Of a stretch of DNA of 48,320 nucleotides, positions 40,829-48,320 are shown piece after piece. The DNA is taken from the NCBI RefSeq assembly GCF_002914585.1, contig NZ_PDDM01000033.1, forward strand, positions 1 to 48,320, given 5' to 3'. The notes below the pieces were generated by a model. That model had not been told where the DNA came from, made no database searches, and saw nothing but the letters and a program-made list of their open reading frames with translations. The stretch's first letter is position 1, and each line of letters opens with the position of its first letter. Both the position numbers and the translations under genes were made by a program. This DNA is from Pseudanabaena sp. BC1403 (GTDB taxonomy: Bacteria > Cyanobacteriota > Cyanobacteriia > Pseudanabaenales > Pseudanabaenaceae).

Positions 40829-40879
40829 AACCCAAAAGATAAGTGACGGCGCGAAGCGCCGCCACTTATCTTTTGGGTT
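40829..40879 (+). terminator. Hairpin with CGGCGC-GAA-GCGCCG apex
   Basis: Arms of 24 bases with one mismatch (40829-40852 and 40856-40879) have a GAA loop. It stands 28 bases behind the permease stop and 92 before the protease gene. The arm word AACCCAAAAGATAAGTG resembles, but does not match, that of 25054-25106. Confidence 0.75.
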
Positions 40880-40970
40880 CTAGCTATATTTTAAAAAAGT
40901 ATTTGGTTTTAGTTAGGGCTGATAGCGCTATATTCACAACAATGAAATCACATGAAGCAGGATTGGCAAT

Positions 40971-41867
40971 ATGAAATGGGATGAAATGCGTGAAAGCGAT
41001 AACGTAGAAGACCAGCGTGATGGTTCTGATGAGGCATCTGAGCCATCTAACTTAAGCTCATCACCAATGGGAATGTTGGGAGGGCTAGGTGCTGGTGGGA
41101 TGGCGATCGCAGTTATCGTTGGGCTAATTTTTAAGGTTGATCCCGCTCAGATTTTAAATTTGATTGGTGGCAACAATAAAACTGCCCCTGCACCACAAGC
41201 CCTAGTCAAAAAGCCAACCAAAGATCGCGATTCGGCATTTGTGAAATCAGTACTTGGTGATACTGAAGATACATGGGAGCGCATTTTTAAGCAGCAGCTA
41301 AACAGTAATTATCAAGCACCAAAATTAGTTCTATTTGATGGTTACGTTAATTCAGCCTGTGGATCAGCCAAAACTTCGGCGGGCCCGTTTTATTGTCCTG
41401 CCGATCGCAAAGTTTATCTAGATATGGGTTTCTTTAGATATCTAGAAGCTACGGCTGGTAACGATGCTGACTTCGCGAGAGCCTATGCGATCGCCCATGA
41501 AGTTGGTCATCATATTCAAAATTTGCGTGGCACATCAGGCAAGGTCAGGCAGTTGAAATCTACAGCCAGTAAAGCTAAAGCCAATGAACTATCAGTGAGG
41601 ATAGAACTGCAAGCGGATTGTTTAGCAGGTGTTTGGGGACATTTCACGGCTCAACGTGGCTTGATTACCGATCAAGATGTGACTAAAGCTCTAAATACCG
41701 CGACTCAGATCGGTGACGATTATTTGCAAAAACAATCTAAGGGTGGTCATGTAATTCCAGAATCTTTCACTCATGGAACTTCGGAACAAAGGGTAACTTG
41801 GTTTAAGCGTGGTTTAAACACAGGTGATATCAACCAATGTGACACTTTTGAAACTAGTAAATTATAA
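40971..41867 (+). CDS. ypfJ: YpfJ-type neutral zinc metallopeptidase, membrane-anchored
   Basis: The 298-residue protein has an acidic N-terminus (MKWDEMRESDNVEDQRDGSD), one Gly-rich membrane helix (about 34-55) and a zincin domain. The zinc-binding motif is HEVGHHIQ (176-183), and LQADCLAGVWGHF supplies the third ligand region. FDGYVNSACGSAKTSAGPFY (as FDGYVNSACGSAK then TSAGPFY) and FCPADRKVYLD-like sequence are family marks. Catalytic activity and substrate are not established for most members. Confidence 0.9.
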   Translation: MKWDEMRESDNVEDQRDGSDEASEPSNLSSSPMGMLGGLGAGGMAIAVIVGLIFKVDPAQILNLIGGNNKTAPAPQALVKKPTKDRDSAFVKSVLGDTEDTWERIFKQQLNSNYQAPKLVLFDGYVNSACGSAKTSAGPFYCPADRKVYLDMGFFRYLEATAGNDADFARAYAIAHEVGHHIQNLRGTSGKVRQLKSTASKAKANELSVRIELQADCLAGVWGHFTAQRGLITDQDVTKALNTATQIGDDYLQKQSKGGHVIPESFTHGTSEQRVTWFKRGLNTGDINQCDTFETSKL

Positions 41868-41900
41868 AATAGGGGTGCGAAGCGCCCCTATTTTATAATT
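41860..41900 (+). terminator. Terminator hairpin of ypfJ
   Basis: Arms of 19 bases (41860-41878 and 41882-41900) have apex GGGGTGC-GAA-GCGCCCC, with one T-G pair and a following T-rich stretch. The left arm includes the stop codon. Confidence 0.8.
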
Positions 41901-42006
41901 CTTGATCAGTCCAAGATTTGGGATCTTCTAATGGTTCCAAATGCGAGAGAACATTCATATGTGGTAGTGCATTACAGGAGGAGTCACTTCGTATCTCCTT
42001 TAGTTT
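41893..42006 (-). pseudogene. C-terminal remnant of an unidentified gene
   Basis: A 37-codon stretch with a stop just upstream and no good start reads CNALPHMNVLSHLEPLEDPK and ends SWTDQEL. The HLEPLEDP phrase looks like the conserved end of a longer protein, perhaps a cation-diffusion-facilitator-type C-terminus. The family link is weak and from memory. Confidence 0.35.
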
Positions 42007-42094
42007 TTAGATTTCATAATCAAAAATATTTGTGCGAAATGAACGTTTAATCGCGTATAAGAGTCTAAACCCACTAACCATTGACGTAACTTTC

Positions 42095-43513
42095 ATGCAA
42101 TCAGAAAAAGAGCTAGAACCAAAGGAAGTGGATATTACCAATGATCTATCCGATTTCCCTGATGAACTTGATCGCCCTAAAAAAAAGTTTATGGGCAAAT
42201 GGAGATGGCGTATTGCTATCGTCTTAATCCTTGTGGCTGTTAGCGGTGGTGGTTACTATGCCTATACCCAGCTAATTGCCCCTGCCAATAATCAATCAAC
42301 CCGTAAACGCGATCGCACTGTTGCGATTAAGCGTACAGATTTACAAATTATCGTGACTGCTAATGGGACAATTCAGCCCGAAAAGTCGATTAATGTCAGT
42401 CCCAAAAGCTCAGGCAGGCTGAAGAGTTTACTAGTCAAAGAAGGCGAAAATGTCCGCATAGGTCAAATCCTTGCCTATATGGATGAGTCCAATACTTTAG
42501 GGCAAATTACTCAAGCTGACGGAAATTTGGCGGCGGCGCAGGCAAGTCTCGATCTATTAAGGGCGGGCAATCGTCCCCAAGATATTTCTCAAGCCCAAGC
42601 TAATCTAACTAATGCCCAAGCGACGCTTGAGCAATCAGAGATCGTATATCGCCAAAACCAACAGCTTTATCAGCAAGGGGCGATCGCATCACGAGATCTT
42701 GATGCGTCAAGAACGACTATGGAAGCTAATCTCGCTAGAGTTTCGCAAACGCGAGAGGCATTATCCTTGCAACGAGCAGGCTCACGTCCTGAAGAAATCG
42801 ATCGCGCAGAAGCGCAAGTTGTCGCTGCCGCAGGATCTTTGCAAAATGTGCAAGCTCAGCTAGAAGATACAATCATTCGTGCTCCCTTTGATGGGGTGGT
42901 AGTCAGAAAATATGCTGATCCAGGGGCATTTGTGACACCGACAACATCTGGAAGCGCGGTGAGTTCGGCAACGGCATCTTCGATTCTTGCGCTTGCTAGC
43001 AATAATCAAGTTGTCGCCAATGTCGCTGAGGCGAATATTGCTCAAATTAAGATTGGGCAAACAGTTACTTTACAAGTTGATGCTTATCCTAATAAAAAGT
43101 TTAATGGCCGTGTCGTGTCGATCTCGCCGCAAGCGATCGTTAATCAAAATGTCACCAGTTTTGAAGTGAAAGCCGAAATCACTTCTCAAGATAAGCAAAT
43201 GCTGCGATCGGGTATGAACGCCAGCTTGGAGTTTAAGGCTGGTGAATTAAAGAATGTGCTGGTTGTGCCAACAGTTGCGATCGTGCGTCAGCAAGGTAGC
43301 ACAGGTGTATATGTGAAGACCGATCAGAGTACAGCCCCTGTATTTACACAAATTGAAACAGGTGTAACTGTTGACGATAAGACCGAAGTGAAATCGGGAT
43401 TGACAGGCGACGAAAAAATCTTTGTTTCCTTCCCTGAAGGTTCACGTCCAAAGACCGAGCCTAGAGGAGTTCCCGGATTAACACCTGCTTCTCCACAAAG
43501 GCAACGTGGTTAG
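42095..43513 (+). CDS. HlyD/MacA-type periplasmic adaptor subunit
   Basis: The 472-residue protein has a cytoplasmic N-terminus, one membrane helix (about 37-57), then a membrane fusion protein layout. A first lipoyl half (KSSGRLKSLLVKEGENVRIG) is followed by a long coiled-coil hairpin rich in Ala/Gln (about 125-240). The second lipoyl half (QLEDTIIRAPFDGVVVRKYA) and beta-barrel and membrane-proximal domains follow. It links an inner-membrane MacB-type transporter to an outer-membrane channel. The ATG at 42095 is used; an upstream start at 42032 adds unrelated residues. Permease and ATPase genes follow. Confidence 0.9.
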   Translation: MQSEKELEPKEVDITNDLSDFPDELDRPKKKFMGKWRWRIAIVLILVAVSGGGYYAYTQLIAPANNQSTRKRDRTVAIKRTDLQIIVTANGTIQPEKSINVSPKSSGRLKSLLVKEGENVRIGQILAYMDESNTLGQITQADGNLAAAQASLDLLRAGNRPQDISQAQANLTNAQATLEQSEIVYRQNQQLYQQGAIASRDLDASRTTMEANLARVSQTREALSLQRAGSRPEEIDRAEAQVVAAAGSLQNVQAQLEDTIIRAPFDGVVVRKYADPGAFVTPTTSGSAVSSATASSILALASNNQVVANVAEANIAQIKIGQTVTLQVDAYPNKKFNGRVVSISPQAIVNQNVTSFEVKAEITSQDKQMLRSGMNASLEFKAGELKNVLVVPTVAIVRQQGSTGVYVKTDQSTAPVFTQIETGVTVDDKTEVKSGLTGDEKIFVSFPEGSRPKTEPRGVPGLTPASPQRQRG

Positions 43514-43587
43514 ACAAATTTGAGAGTGACACTTCACGGCATTCTTAACAAATATCTAGGTTTTAAATTGAAAAGCACGATGAATTT

Positions 43588-44886
43588 ATGCAAAAGTCAA
43601 AACCTATAACCAAATCGCCAGCAAAACCATTGACAAAGCCACGTATCCAAGTTGCTAAGGTTCCCTTTTCGGAAATTCTGACAATGGCAGCAGAATCTCT
43701 ATGGAATAATCGTCTCCGAACAGCGCTGACCATGCTAGGAGTAATTATTGGTATTGCCGCAGTAATTGCGATTACATCCATTGGGCAAGGCATTCAAAAA
43801 TCAACGGAAAATCAACTACAGGCACTTGGCACAAATTCGATTAATGTATTGACAGGCTCAGCGCGGACAGGTGGTATTAATCAGGGTGGTGGCTCTGCTT
43901 CTACTTTGACCTTGGAAGATGCTCAGGCGGTGGCAAAAGCACCTGCGGTAAAGTTGGTGTCCGCGTATTTACAGCGTACTAGGCAGGTTTCCTATGGGAA
44001 TCAAAATACTTCGACAACGGTAATTGGGACAGATGTTAACTATTCACCAATTAGGAATACCTTCCCAACCGAAGGAAGAAATTTTGAGCAGGAAGAAATT
44101 GATAATGCCAAATCTGTTGTAGTGCTTGGCTCTAAAGTTCGTTCTGATTTGTTTGGTAGTAGTAATGCGATCGGCGAGCGGATTCGGATTCAGGGTGAAC
44201 AATACCAAGTAATCGGCGTAATGGAATCAAAAGGAGCTTCAGGAGGCTTCGATCAGGACGATCGCGTATTTATTCCGCTCAAAAATATGTCTGCACGTCA
44301 GGTCGGCAACAATGCTTTGCAAGGCATTTCGGTGAATGGTTTTTGGGTGCAAGCTCTGGATGAGACAGAACTTGAAGCTGCACAATTCCAATTAACTAAT
44401 CTGTTGCGTCTAAGACACAAAATTTATCCGCCACAGCCCGATGACTTTCGGATTGTCAACCAGACAGATATCGTGAGCGCCTTTACAAATATTGTCGGCT
44501 TGCTGACGCTTATGGTCGGAGCGATCGCAGCCATATCTCTAATTGTTGGCGGCATCGGCATTGCGAATATCATGCTAGTTTCGGTGGTAGAACGTACCCG
44601 CGAAATCGGTGTCAGGAAAGCACTAGGAGCAACGCGATCGGCGATTCTTAATCAGTTTCTTACCGAAGCAATTTTAGTGTCAGGGCTTGGCGGTGTAGTT
44701 GGTATTGGGTTCGGCGTTGCGATCGCCTATACTTCGGCAACAATTTTTCAATTTCCATTTCTGATTTCAATTTGGTCAGTGGTGGCAGGTTTTGGTTTAT
44801 CAATGGTGGTTGGATTAGTTGCGGGAGTAATTCCTGCACGGAGTGCCGCTAAGTTAGATCCTATTCAAGCTCTTAGAAGTGATTAA
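43588..44886 (+). CDS. MacB-type ABC transporter permease
   Basis: The 432-residue protein has one N-terminal membrane helix (about 45-67, LTMLGVIIGIAAVIAITSIG) and a large periplasmic MacB_PCD domain (about 70-300). Three C-terminal helices belong to the FtsX domain, with GGIGIANIMLVSVVERTREI and GVRKALGATRSAILNQFLTE. The conserved end PARSAAKLDPIQALR is present. It works with the adaptor upstream and the ATPase downstream, exporting an unknown substrate such as a peptide or lipid. Confidence 0.92.
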   Translation: MQKSKPITKSPAKPLTKPRIQVAKVPFSEILTMAAESLWNNRLRTALTMLGVIIGIAAVIAITSIGQGIQKSTENQLQALGTNSINVLTGSARTGGINQGGGSASTLTLEDAQAVAKAPAVKLVSAYLQRTRQVSYGNQNTSTTVIGTDVNYSPIRNTFPTEGRNFEQEEIDNAKSVVVLGSKVRSDLFGSSNAIGERIRIQGEQYQVIGVMESKGASGGFDQDDRVFIPLKNMSARQVGNNALQGISVNGFWVQALDETELEAAQFQLTNLLRLRHKIYPPQPDDFRIVNQTDIVSAFTNIVGLLTLMVGAIAAISLIVGGIGIANIMLVSVVERTREIGVRKALGATRSAILNQFLTEAILVSGLGGVVGIGFGVAIAYTSATIFQFPFLISIWSVVAGFGLSMVVGLVAGVIPARSAAKLDPIQALRSD

Positions 44887-44890
44887 TTTA

Positions 44891-44925
44891 TGAGAAAGAG
44901 CAACCCGAAGGGTTGCTCTTTCTCA
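44891..44925 (+). repeat. Perfect 16-bp hairpin inside the export operon
   Basis: TGAGAAAGAGCAACCC pairs with GGGTTGCTCTTTCTCA around GAA. It stands five bases after the permease stop and 25 bases before the ATPase start. Because it splits genes whose products form one complex, full termination would be harmful. mRNA stabilisation or partial attenuation is more likely. Confidence 0.85.
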
Positions 44926-44949
44926 AACACAACTCAGGTGATTAACAAA

Positions 44950-45636
44950 ATGATTCGTTTAGAAAATATCCGCAAAGCTTACCGCCTTGGTGAAGTTGAT
45001 GTGCCAATTCTGAAAGGTATTGATCTAGAGATTAAGTCAGGAGAATATGCCGCCATTATGGGCATGTCAGGGTCTGGCAAATCGACGTTGATGAACATTA
45101 TCGGCTGTCTCGATCGCCCTACATCTGGCAAATACTATCTCGAAGATCGGGAGCTGACGACCTATAACGATGATGAATTAGCCTTTATTCGCAATCGTCG
45201 CATTGGATTTGTGTTTCAGCAGTTTAATTTGCTCTCGCGCTCAACGGCGATCGAGAATGTGATGCTGCCGATGATTTATTCCAATATCCCGAAAGAAAAA
45301 CGTCGCCGCCTCGCCACCGAAGCATTAACTAAAGTCGGACTTAGCGATCGCATGTCCAATCGTCCCAATCAACTATCGGGTGGTCAACAACAACGAGTTG
45401 CGATCGCTCGTGCCTTAGCCAATCGTCCTGCATTAATTCTGGCGGATGAACCGACGGGAGCTCTAGACACGCAAACATCTCATGAGGTAATGGAACTATT
45501 AGGTGAGTTAAATTCACAGGGGATTACGATTGTGTTAGTCACCCATGAGCATGATGTTGCGGAAAGAACTCGCCGTATTATTCGGATTCAAGATGGTTTG
45601 ATTGTTAAAGCCGAACAGATAGCGGCTCTCAAATGA
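44950..45636 (+). CDS. MacB-type ABC transporter ATPase
   Basis: The 228-residue ATPase has Walker [10 protein letters not shown] (38-46), the Q-loop VFQQFNLL, signature LSGGQQQR (142-149), Walker [13 protein letters not shown] (162-173) and the switch VLVTHEHD. It matches the LolD/MacB ATPase subgroup. An upstream in-frame ATG at 44890 lies in the hairpin, so the ATG at 44950 is chosen. It completes the adaptor-permease-ATPase operon. Confidence 0.95.
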   Translation: MIRLENIRKAYRLGEVDVPILKGIDLEIKSGEYAAIMGMSGSGKSTLMNIIGCLDRPTSGKYYLEDRELTTYNDDELAFIRNRRIGFVFQQFNLLSRSTAIENVMLPMIYSNIPKEKRRRLATEALTKVGLSDRMSNRPNQLSGGQQQRVAIARALANRPALILADEPTGALDTQTSHEVMELLGELNSQGITIVLVTHEHDVAERTRRIIRIQDGLIVKAEQIAALK

Positions 45637-45698
45637 GCATTGGTTGCTAGCGATCGCCATGTTATCGTAAATCTAAGTACTAACTCAAGGTATTCACT

Positions 45699-46340
45699 AT
45701 GCAAACACTAGCTGTTACTGAGTCTGTCACAACAATCGTTGAAGCAGAACAAAAATTTGGCTTGAGTCGTAGTGAATTGAAGGATTTTTTTACAGAATGG
45801 TATGACGAGCTTCCTGAAATGAATTCTAGCGATCGCGCTAGTCTAGAAGTTCTCTGGCGGCGTTATATTTATCATCGCTCTGGTGGACATTTGCTAGAAA
45901 GTACGGTGATGTTGTTGCTGGTTTCTCCATTATTAACGATTACTGGTTTGTACGATCCTCCTTTCCTTCTCAAGGCGGAAGAGTCTGTGCTGATCAAGAT
46001 ATCGGATAGTGAAGAAACTCTACAGGGACGAATTGATGTGTTGGTATTGCGCGATCGCTTTTGGATCATCGTTTTAGAATCAAAGAAAACAATGCTTTCA
46101 GTTTGGTCTGCTTTGCCACAAACTCTTGCTTATTTGATGGCTAGTCCCAATGGCGGCGGTACGCATCCCGCAGGGAATCGCCCTACTTTTGCGATGTTGA
46201 CAAATGGTGATGATATTGTGTTTGTGAAGCTAGAGGGTAAGCAATATGGAATGTCTCAGGTTTTGTCTCCTCTAGTTAATCAGGGTGAGTTAGAGGTGGC
46301 ATGGCAAGTTTTACGCAAGATTGCAGAAATAGAAGTTTGA
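45699..46340 (+). CDS. Standalone PD-(D/E)XK nuclease-like protein (HsdR N-terminal type)
   Basis: The 213-residue protein has a helical N-terminus (1-60) followed by a restriction-endonuclease-like core. GRIDVLVLRDRFWIIVLESK holds Asp113 and Glu127-X-Lys129, and a following helix has LPQTLAYLMA with Gln141 and Tyr145. This resembles the N-terminal nuclease domain of type I HsdR subunits, without helicase. Similar short proteins are multiplied in cyanobacteria. No methylase or specificity gene is nearby, so a classical restriction system is not present here. Confidence 0.75.
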   Translation: MQTLAVTESVTTIVEAEQKFGLSRSELKDFFTEWYDELPEMNSSDRASLEVLWRRYIYHRSGGHLLESTVMLLLVSPLLTITGLYDPPFLLKAEESVLIKISDSEETLQGRIDVLVLRDRFWIIVLESKKTMLSVWSALPQTLAYLMASPNGGGTHPAGNRPTFAMLTNGDDIVFVKLEGKQYGMSQVLSPLVNQGELEVAWQVLRKIAEIEV

Positions 46341-46384
46341 TAGCGATCGCTGTGTTGCTCCAGCCGCGATCGCAAAAAAACATA

Positions 46385-47107
46385 TCAATCTTTTTCTAAC
46401 GAAGGTAATCGACGACGAGCCGAGGCGATCGCTTGCTGGAGTTTCGCTTGGAGTAATTCTTTGGGTGGTAATACGGTAAGGTATTCGGCGACATGGATAC
46501 CGCTTTTGTCTAGTTCGAGTAATTCAATTTGTTCTTGTTTTTTACCTGCACATAAAATGATTCCCAATGGTGACTGTTCATCGCTTTCTTGGTCATATTT
46601 GGCAAGCCAACGCAGATAAAGTTCCATTTGGCTTTTATATTCATGGCGAAAGTTGCCAAGTTTGAGGTCGATCGCAACAAGGCGTTTGAGTTTGCGGTTA
46701 TAGAACAGTAGGTCGATATAAAAGTCATCATTATCGATTTGGATGCGTTTTTGTCGTGCGATAAAGGTGAATCCTGCACCAAGTTCTAATAAAAATTTCT
46801 CAATATCTCGCAAAATAGCATCTTCGAGGTCTTTTTCGTGGTAGCGATCGCTGATATCTAGAAAGTCTAGGATGTAGGGATCTTTGAGCAGTAAGTCTGT
46901 GGATATTTGCTGCTCTTGACGCAGTTGTTCTAAATGATGCCGAATGAGGTCTTCGGGTTTACGCACAAGTTCGGCATTTCTAATCATAGTAACGGCAGCG
47001 CGTTGTTTGGCTGCATCAATAAGCTGACTAATTTCGCCAAAGAGTTTTTGCGCTGTCTCTTGGATATCTGGATTAATCTGTGGTGGGTGGCGATCAGATG
47101 TGCTCAT
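46385..47107 (-). CDS. DUF1016/YhcG-type PD-(D/E)XK nuclease with shortened N-terminus
   Basis: The 240-residue protein holds a complete C-terminal YhcG-type nuclease domain (about 75-235). It has DPYILDFLDISDRYHEKDLE, FIARQKRIQI and the catalytic strand pair FYIDLLFYNRKLKRLVAIDL (Asp132, Asp147, then Lys149), and a helix with Gln160. Full members are about 340 residues with a DUF1016 N-terminal winged-helix domain. Here residues 22-45 (LFGEISQLIDAAKQRAAVTM) join directly to the linker, so about 100 residues are missing. The deletion is in frame, so the gene may still work. It is convergent with the nuclease gene at 45699. Confidence 0.8.
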   Translation of the reverse strand: MSTSDRHPPQINPDIQETAQKLFGEISQLIDAAKQRAAVTMIRNAELVRKPEDLIRHHLEQLRQEQQISTDLLLKDPYILDFLDISDRYHEKDLEDAILRDIEKFLLELGAGFTFIARQKRIQIDNDDFYIDLLFYNRKLKRLVAIDLKLGNFRHEYKSQMELYLRWLAKYDQESDEQSPLGIILCAGKKQEQIELLELDKSGIHVAEYLTVLPPKELLQAKLQQAIASARRRLPSLEKD

Positions 47108-47127
47108 AATTGGGTGAGATATGTCTC

Positions 47128-47550
47128 TTAATTGCTACTTAGATAAATCTCTACATTTCGGGTGTTCCATGTTGCAATGCCAATTCCAAAAAAGTCTTGA
47201 TCTTCAGTCCAGATTGGGCAGTCTAATGCTAGAGCTAGAGCAACTATAGTCCAGTCTTTAAGATCACGATCTTCTATCCTGCGTTTTGCCTCGTACTCAT
47301 AGTCGCTATAAATTTCTAGAGCTAATGGTGTGACTATTTTTGCTAGTTGTGCGATCGCATTTAAGAATGGTTCTAGTGCAAGATTCCGTTTTTGTAATAT
47401 TTTGGGCAAATGGTGATTCAATTCGTCATAGCAACTGACGGGGGTAACGAAACTACAGCTAGAACTATACTTCTCTAGTAAGTTGGGAACTCGTTCTCCT
47501 AATATTGCGCGAATGAGAATGTTGGTATCTAGGACAATTAACTTTCTCAT
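47128..47550 (-). CDS. PIN-domain toxin (VapC-like)
   Basis: PIN toxins are metal-dependent RNases that cut tRNA, rRNA or mRNA. The 140-residue protein has the acidic set: Asp8 in VLDTNILIRA, Glu43 in YDELNHH, Asp96/Asp99 in EDRDLKDW and Asp117/Asp119 in TEDQDFFG. Its start lies two bases behind the stop of the antitoxin gene, so both form one operon. The antitoxin is of the Phd type. Confidence 0.9.
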   Translation of the reverse strand: MRKLIVLDTNILIRAILGERVPNLLEKYSSSCSFVTPVSCYDELNHHLPKILQKRNLALEPFLNAIAQLAKIVTPLALEIYSDYEYEAKRRIEDRDLKDWTIVALALALDCPIWTEDQDFFGIGIATWNTRNVEIYLSSN

Positions 47551-47552
47551 CG

Positions 47553-47813
47553 TTAAGGTGTGTGTTTCCTAACGCTTTGAAAATCAGCAAATAGCTCTTC
47601 TTCACTGATACCTTGTGTTTGCAGTAATTGGGTAATTTTTTGTACTGCTTCTTGCAGAGCGAGTAAGTCTTGTTTTTGGGGAGTGGGTTGTGTGGGGATG
47701 TAGTAGCCTATGGGCACACCATGAGAGGTAACGGCTATTGGTTCGGACGTTTGCTTGGTGTATTTGTGTAAGTTAGCCCGAAATTCTTTAATTCCGACAG
47801 ATTGAATTTCCAT
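47553..47813 (-). CDS. Phd/YefM-type antitoxin of the PIN toxin
   Basis: The 86-residue protein reads MEIQSVGIKEFRANLHKYTK at the start and continues with EPIAVTSHGVPIGYYIPTQP. This is the DNA-binding Phd/YefM fold. The C-terminal half (about 45-85) is helical and suited to neutralise the toxin. The ATG at 47813 is used; a GTG two codons upstream is also possible. A perfect inverted repeat stands 12 bases upstream, as expected for autoregulation. Confidence 0.9.
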   Translation of the reverse strand: MEIQSVGIKEFRANLHKYTKQTSEPIAVTSHGVPIGYYIPTQPTPQKQDLLALQEAVQKITQLLQTQGISEEELFADFQSVRKHTP

Positions 47814-47824
47814 AGTCACAAATT

Positions 47825-47854
47825 GTTAAAGTGTACACTTGAGTACACTTTAAC
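47825..47854 (-). promoter_or_regulatory. Palindromic operator of the toxin-antitoxin operon
   Basis: GTTAAAGTGTAC (47825-47836) is perfectly inverted at 47843-47854 with the 6-base spacer ACTTGA. GTGTACACTTGAGTACAC shows further inner symmetry. It directly precedes the antitoxin start, the place where Phd-type antitoxins bind their own promoter. Confidence 0.7.
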
Positions 47855-47986
47855 ATAAGTCATAAGTTCTTAGCGATCAAACAAAACTACATCAACCGTG
47901 TTTTGATGTAACTGCCAAAAGCAATAATAGCTAGATTCTAATTGTTTATTCGATATCAATAGATCAATAAATACTAAAATTCATTG

Positions 47987-48226
47987 TTATTGAACTAACG
48001 CTGGATAGGCTGAATAGTCATCAGACTCTTGTAAATTCTGTCGTAATATTTCGCAATCAGTAGCTAAGGGGATATTTAACTCTGTCGCCAATACCAATGC
48101 TTGTTGGCAGTATTGCTGCGCTACCACCAACTCTCCCAAGTCTTTATACAATTCTGCCAAATCTTTAAGAATATTCGCTTTATGCACAAGGCTTCTAGTA
48201 TTCCCTGAAAGTTCTAGAGCTATCAA
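47987..48226 (-). pseudogene. C-terminal fragment of a TPR protein
   Basis: The 79-residue frame starts only at a TTG and holds one TPR-like unit (ILKDLAELYKDLGELVVAQQ, YCQQALVLATEL) and a C-terminal tail. A stop codon lies nine codons upstream in the same frame. TPR proteins of this kind normally have many repeats, so the N-terminal part has been lost. The upstream sequence to the window end (48227-48320) shows inverted CATCTC/GAGATG words but no gene. Confidence 0.6.
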
Positions 48227-48320
48227 AAGAGAACGGGAGCATCTCAGTTAAGCACTGAGTGTAAATGCTTATAAGTGTAGAGATGAGATAATAGAACAAA
48301 ATCCCCGTGCGAAGCCAATG

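Noticed and set aside
45699-46340. Part of a type I restriction system
   Set aside because: Only the nuclease-like domain is present. There is no helicase domain, no methylase and no specificity gene in the flanking sequence.

Overview
The window is cyanobacterial chromosome. It carries psbO (photosystem II), petG (cytochrome b6f), a CRR6-type NDH-1 maturation factor, PcxA, a thylakoid-type cyclophilin, several small families known mainly from cyanobacteria (DUF3531, DUF3120, DUF2949) and very many copies of the HIP1 octamer GCGATCGC. Moderately low GC, the gene mix and the abundance of long intergenic hairpins suggest a Pseudanabaena-like filamentous or unicellular freshwater species. That genus guess is inference. 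No tRNA, rRNA, CRISPR array or complete transposase gene was seen.

Layout. 1-8 kb: a partial lipoprotein, ribF, an LCP cell-wall ligase, a DUF4349 lipoprotein, DUF3531, gloA, an SGNH-like membrane protein and the tiny petG. 8-11 kb: psbO, followed by an AT-rich two-gene unit (ABC/AAA-type ATPase plus a small PD-(D/E)XK-like protein, overlapping by 4 bases) that looks like an accessory defence module. 11-19 kb: HD hydrolase, repeat-bearing lipoprotein, the cobalamin pair cbiD-cobM, an AbrB-type antitoxin, pyrR, trxA with the small RNA Yfr1 upstream of it, ampG and DUF3120. 19-21 kb: a degraded Uma2-like fragment, an orphan Phd antitoxin and a pair of membrane proteins (EcsC-like, and one with a C-terminal HEPN-like RX4H motif). 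21-28 kb: pyruvate dehydrogenase E2, pcxA, cyclophilin, phoH, moaD and DUF2949. 28-35 kb: a hybrid histidine kinase, a DsbA-like lipoprotein, a GT39 mannosyltransferase, a J-protein and CRR6. 35-39 kb: a nonsense-mutated small gene and a tight NTPase-TPR gene pair. 39-46 kb: def, a cupin, an ABC-2 permease, a YpfJ-type zinc protease and a MacA/MacB-type three-gene export operon. 45.7-48.3 kb: an accessory end with two PD-(D/E)XK-type nuclease genes, a PIN/Phd toxin-antitoxin pair with a palindromic operator, and a truncated TPR gene.

Two themes stand out. First, nearly every intergenic space holds one or more long, often perfect inverted repeats (16-32 bp arms). The arms differ completely from site to site, while the short GC-rich apex is often alike (GCGC-AAA/GAA/TTC/AAC-GCGC). 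Many sit where terminators are expected, but several lie inside operons or next to another hairpin. Second, several compact gene pairs resemble defence or conflict modules (9.1-11.1 kb, 19.95-21.3 kb, 35.8-38.7 kb, 45.7-47.9 kb), interleaved with housekeeping genes and accompanied by gene fragments. These are the places to look for an undescribed system, with 9081-11113 the best candidate.
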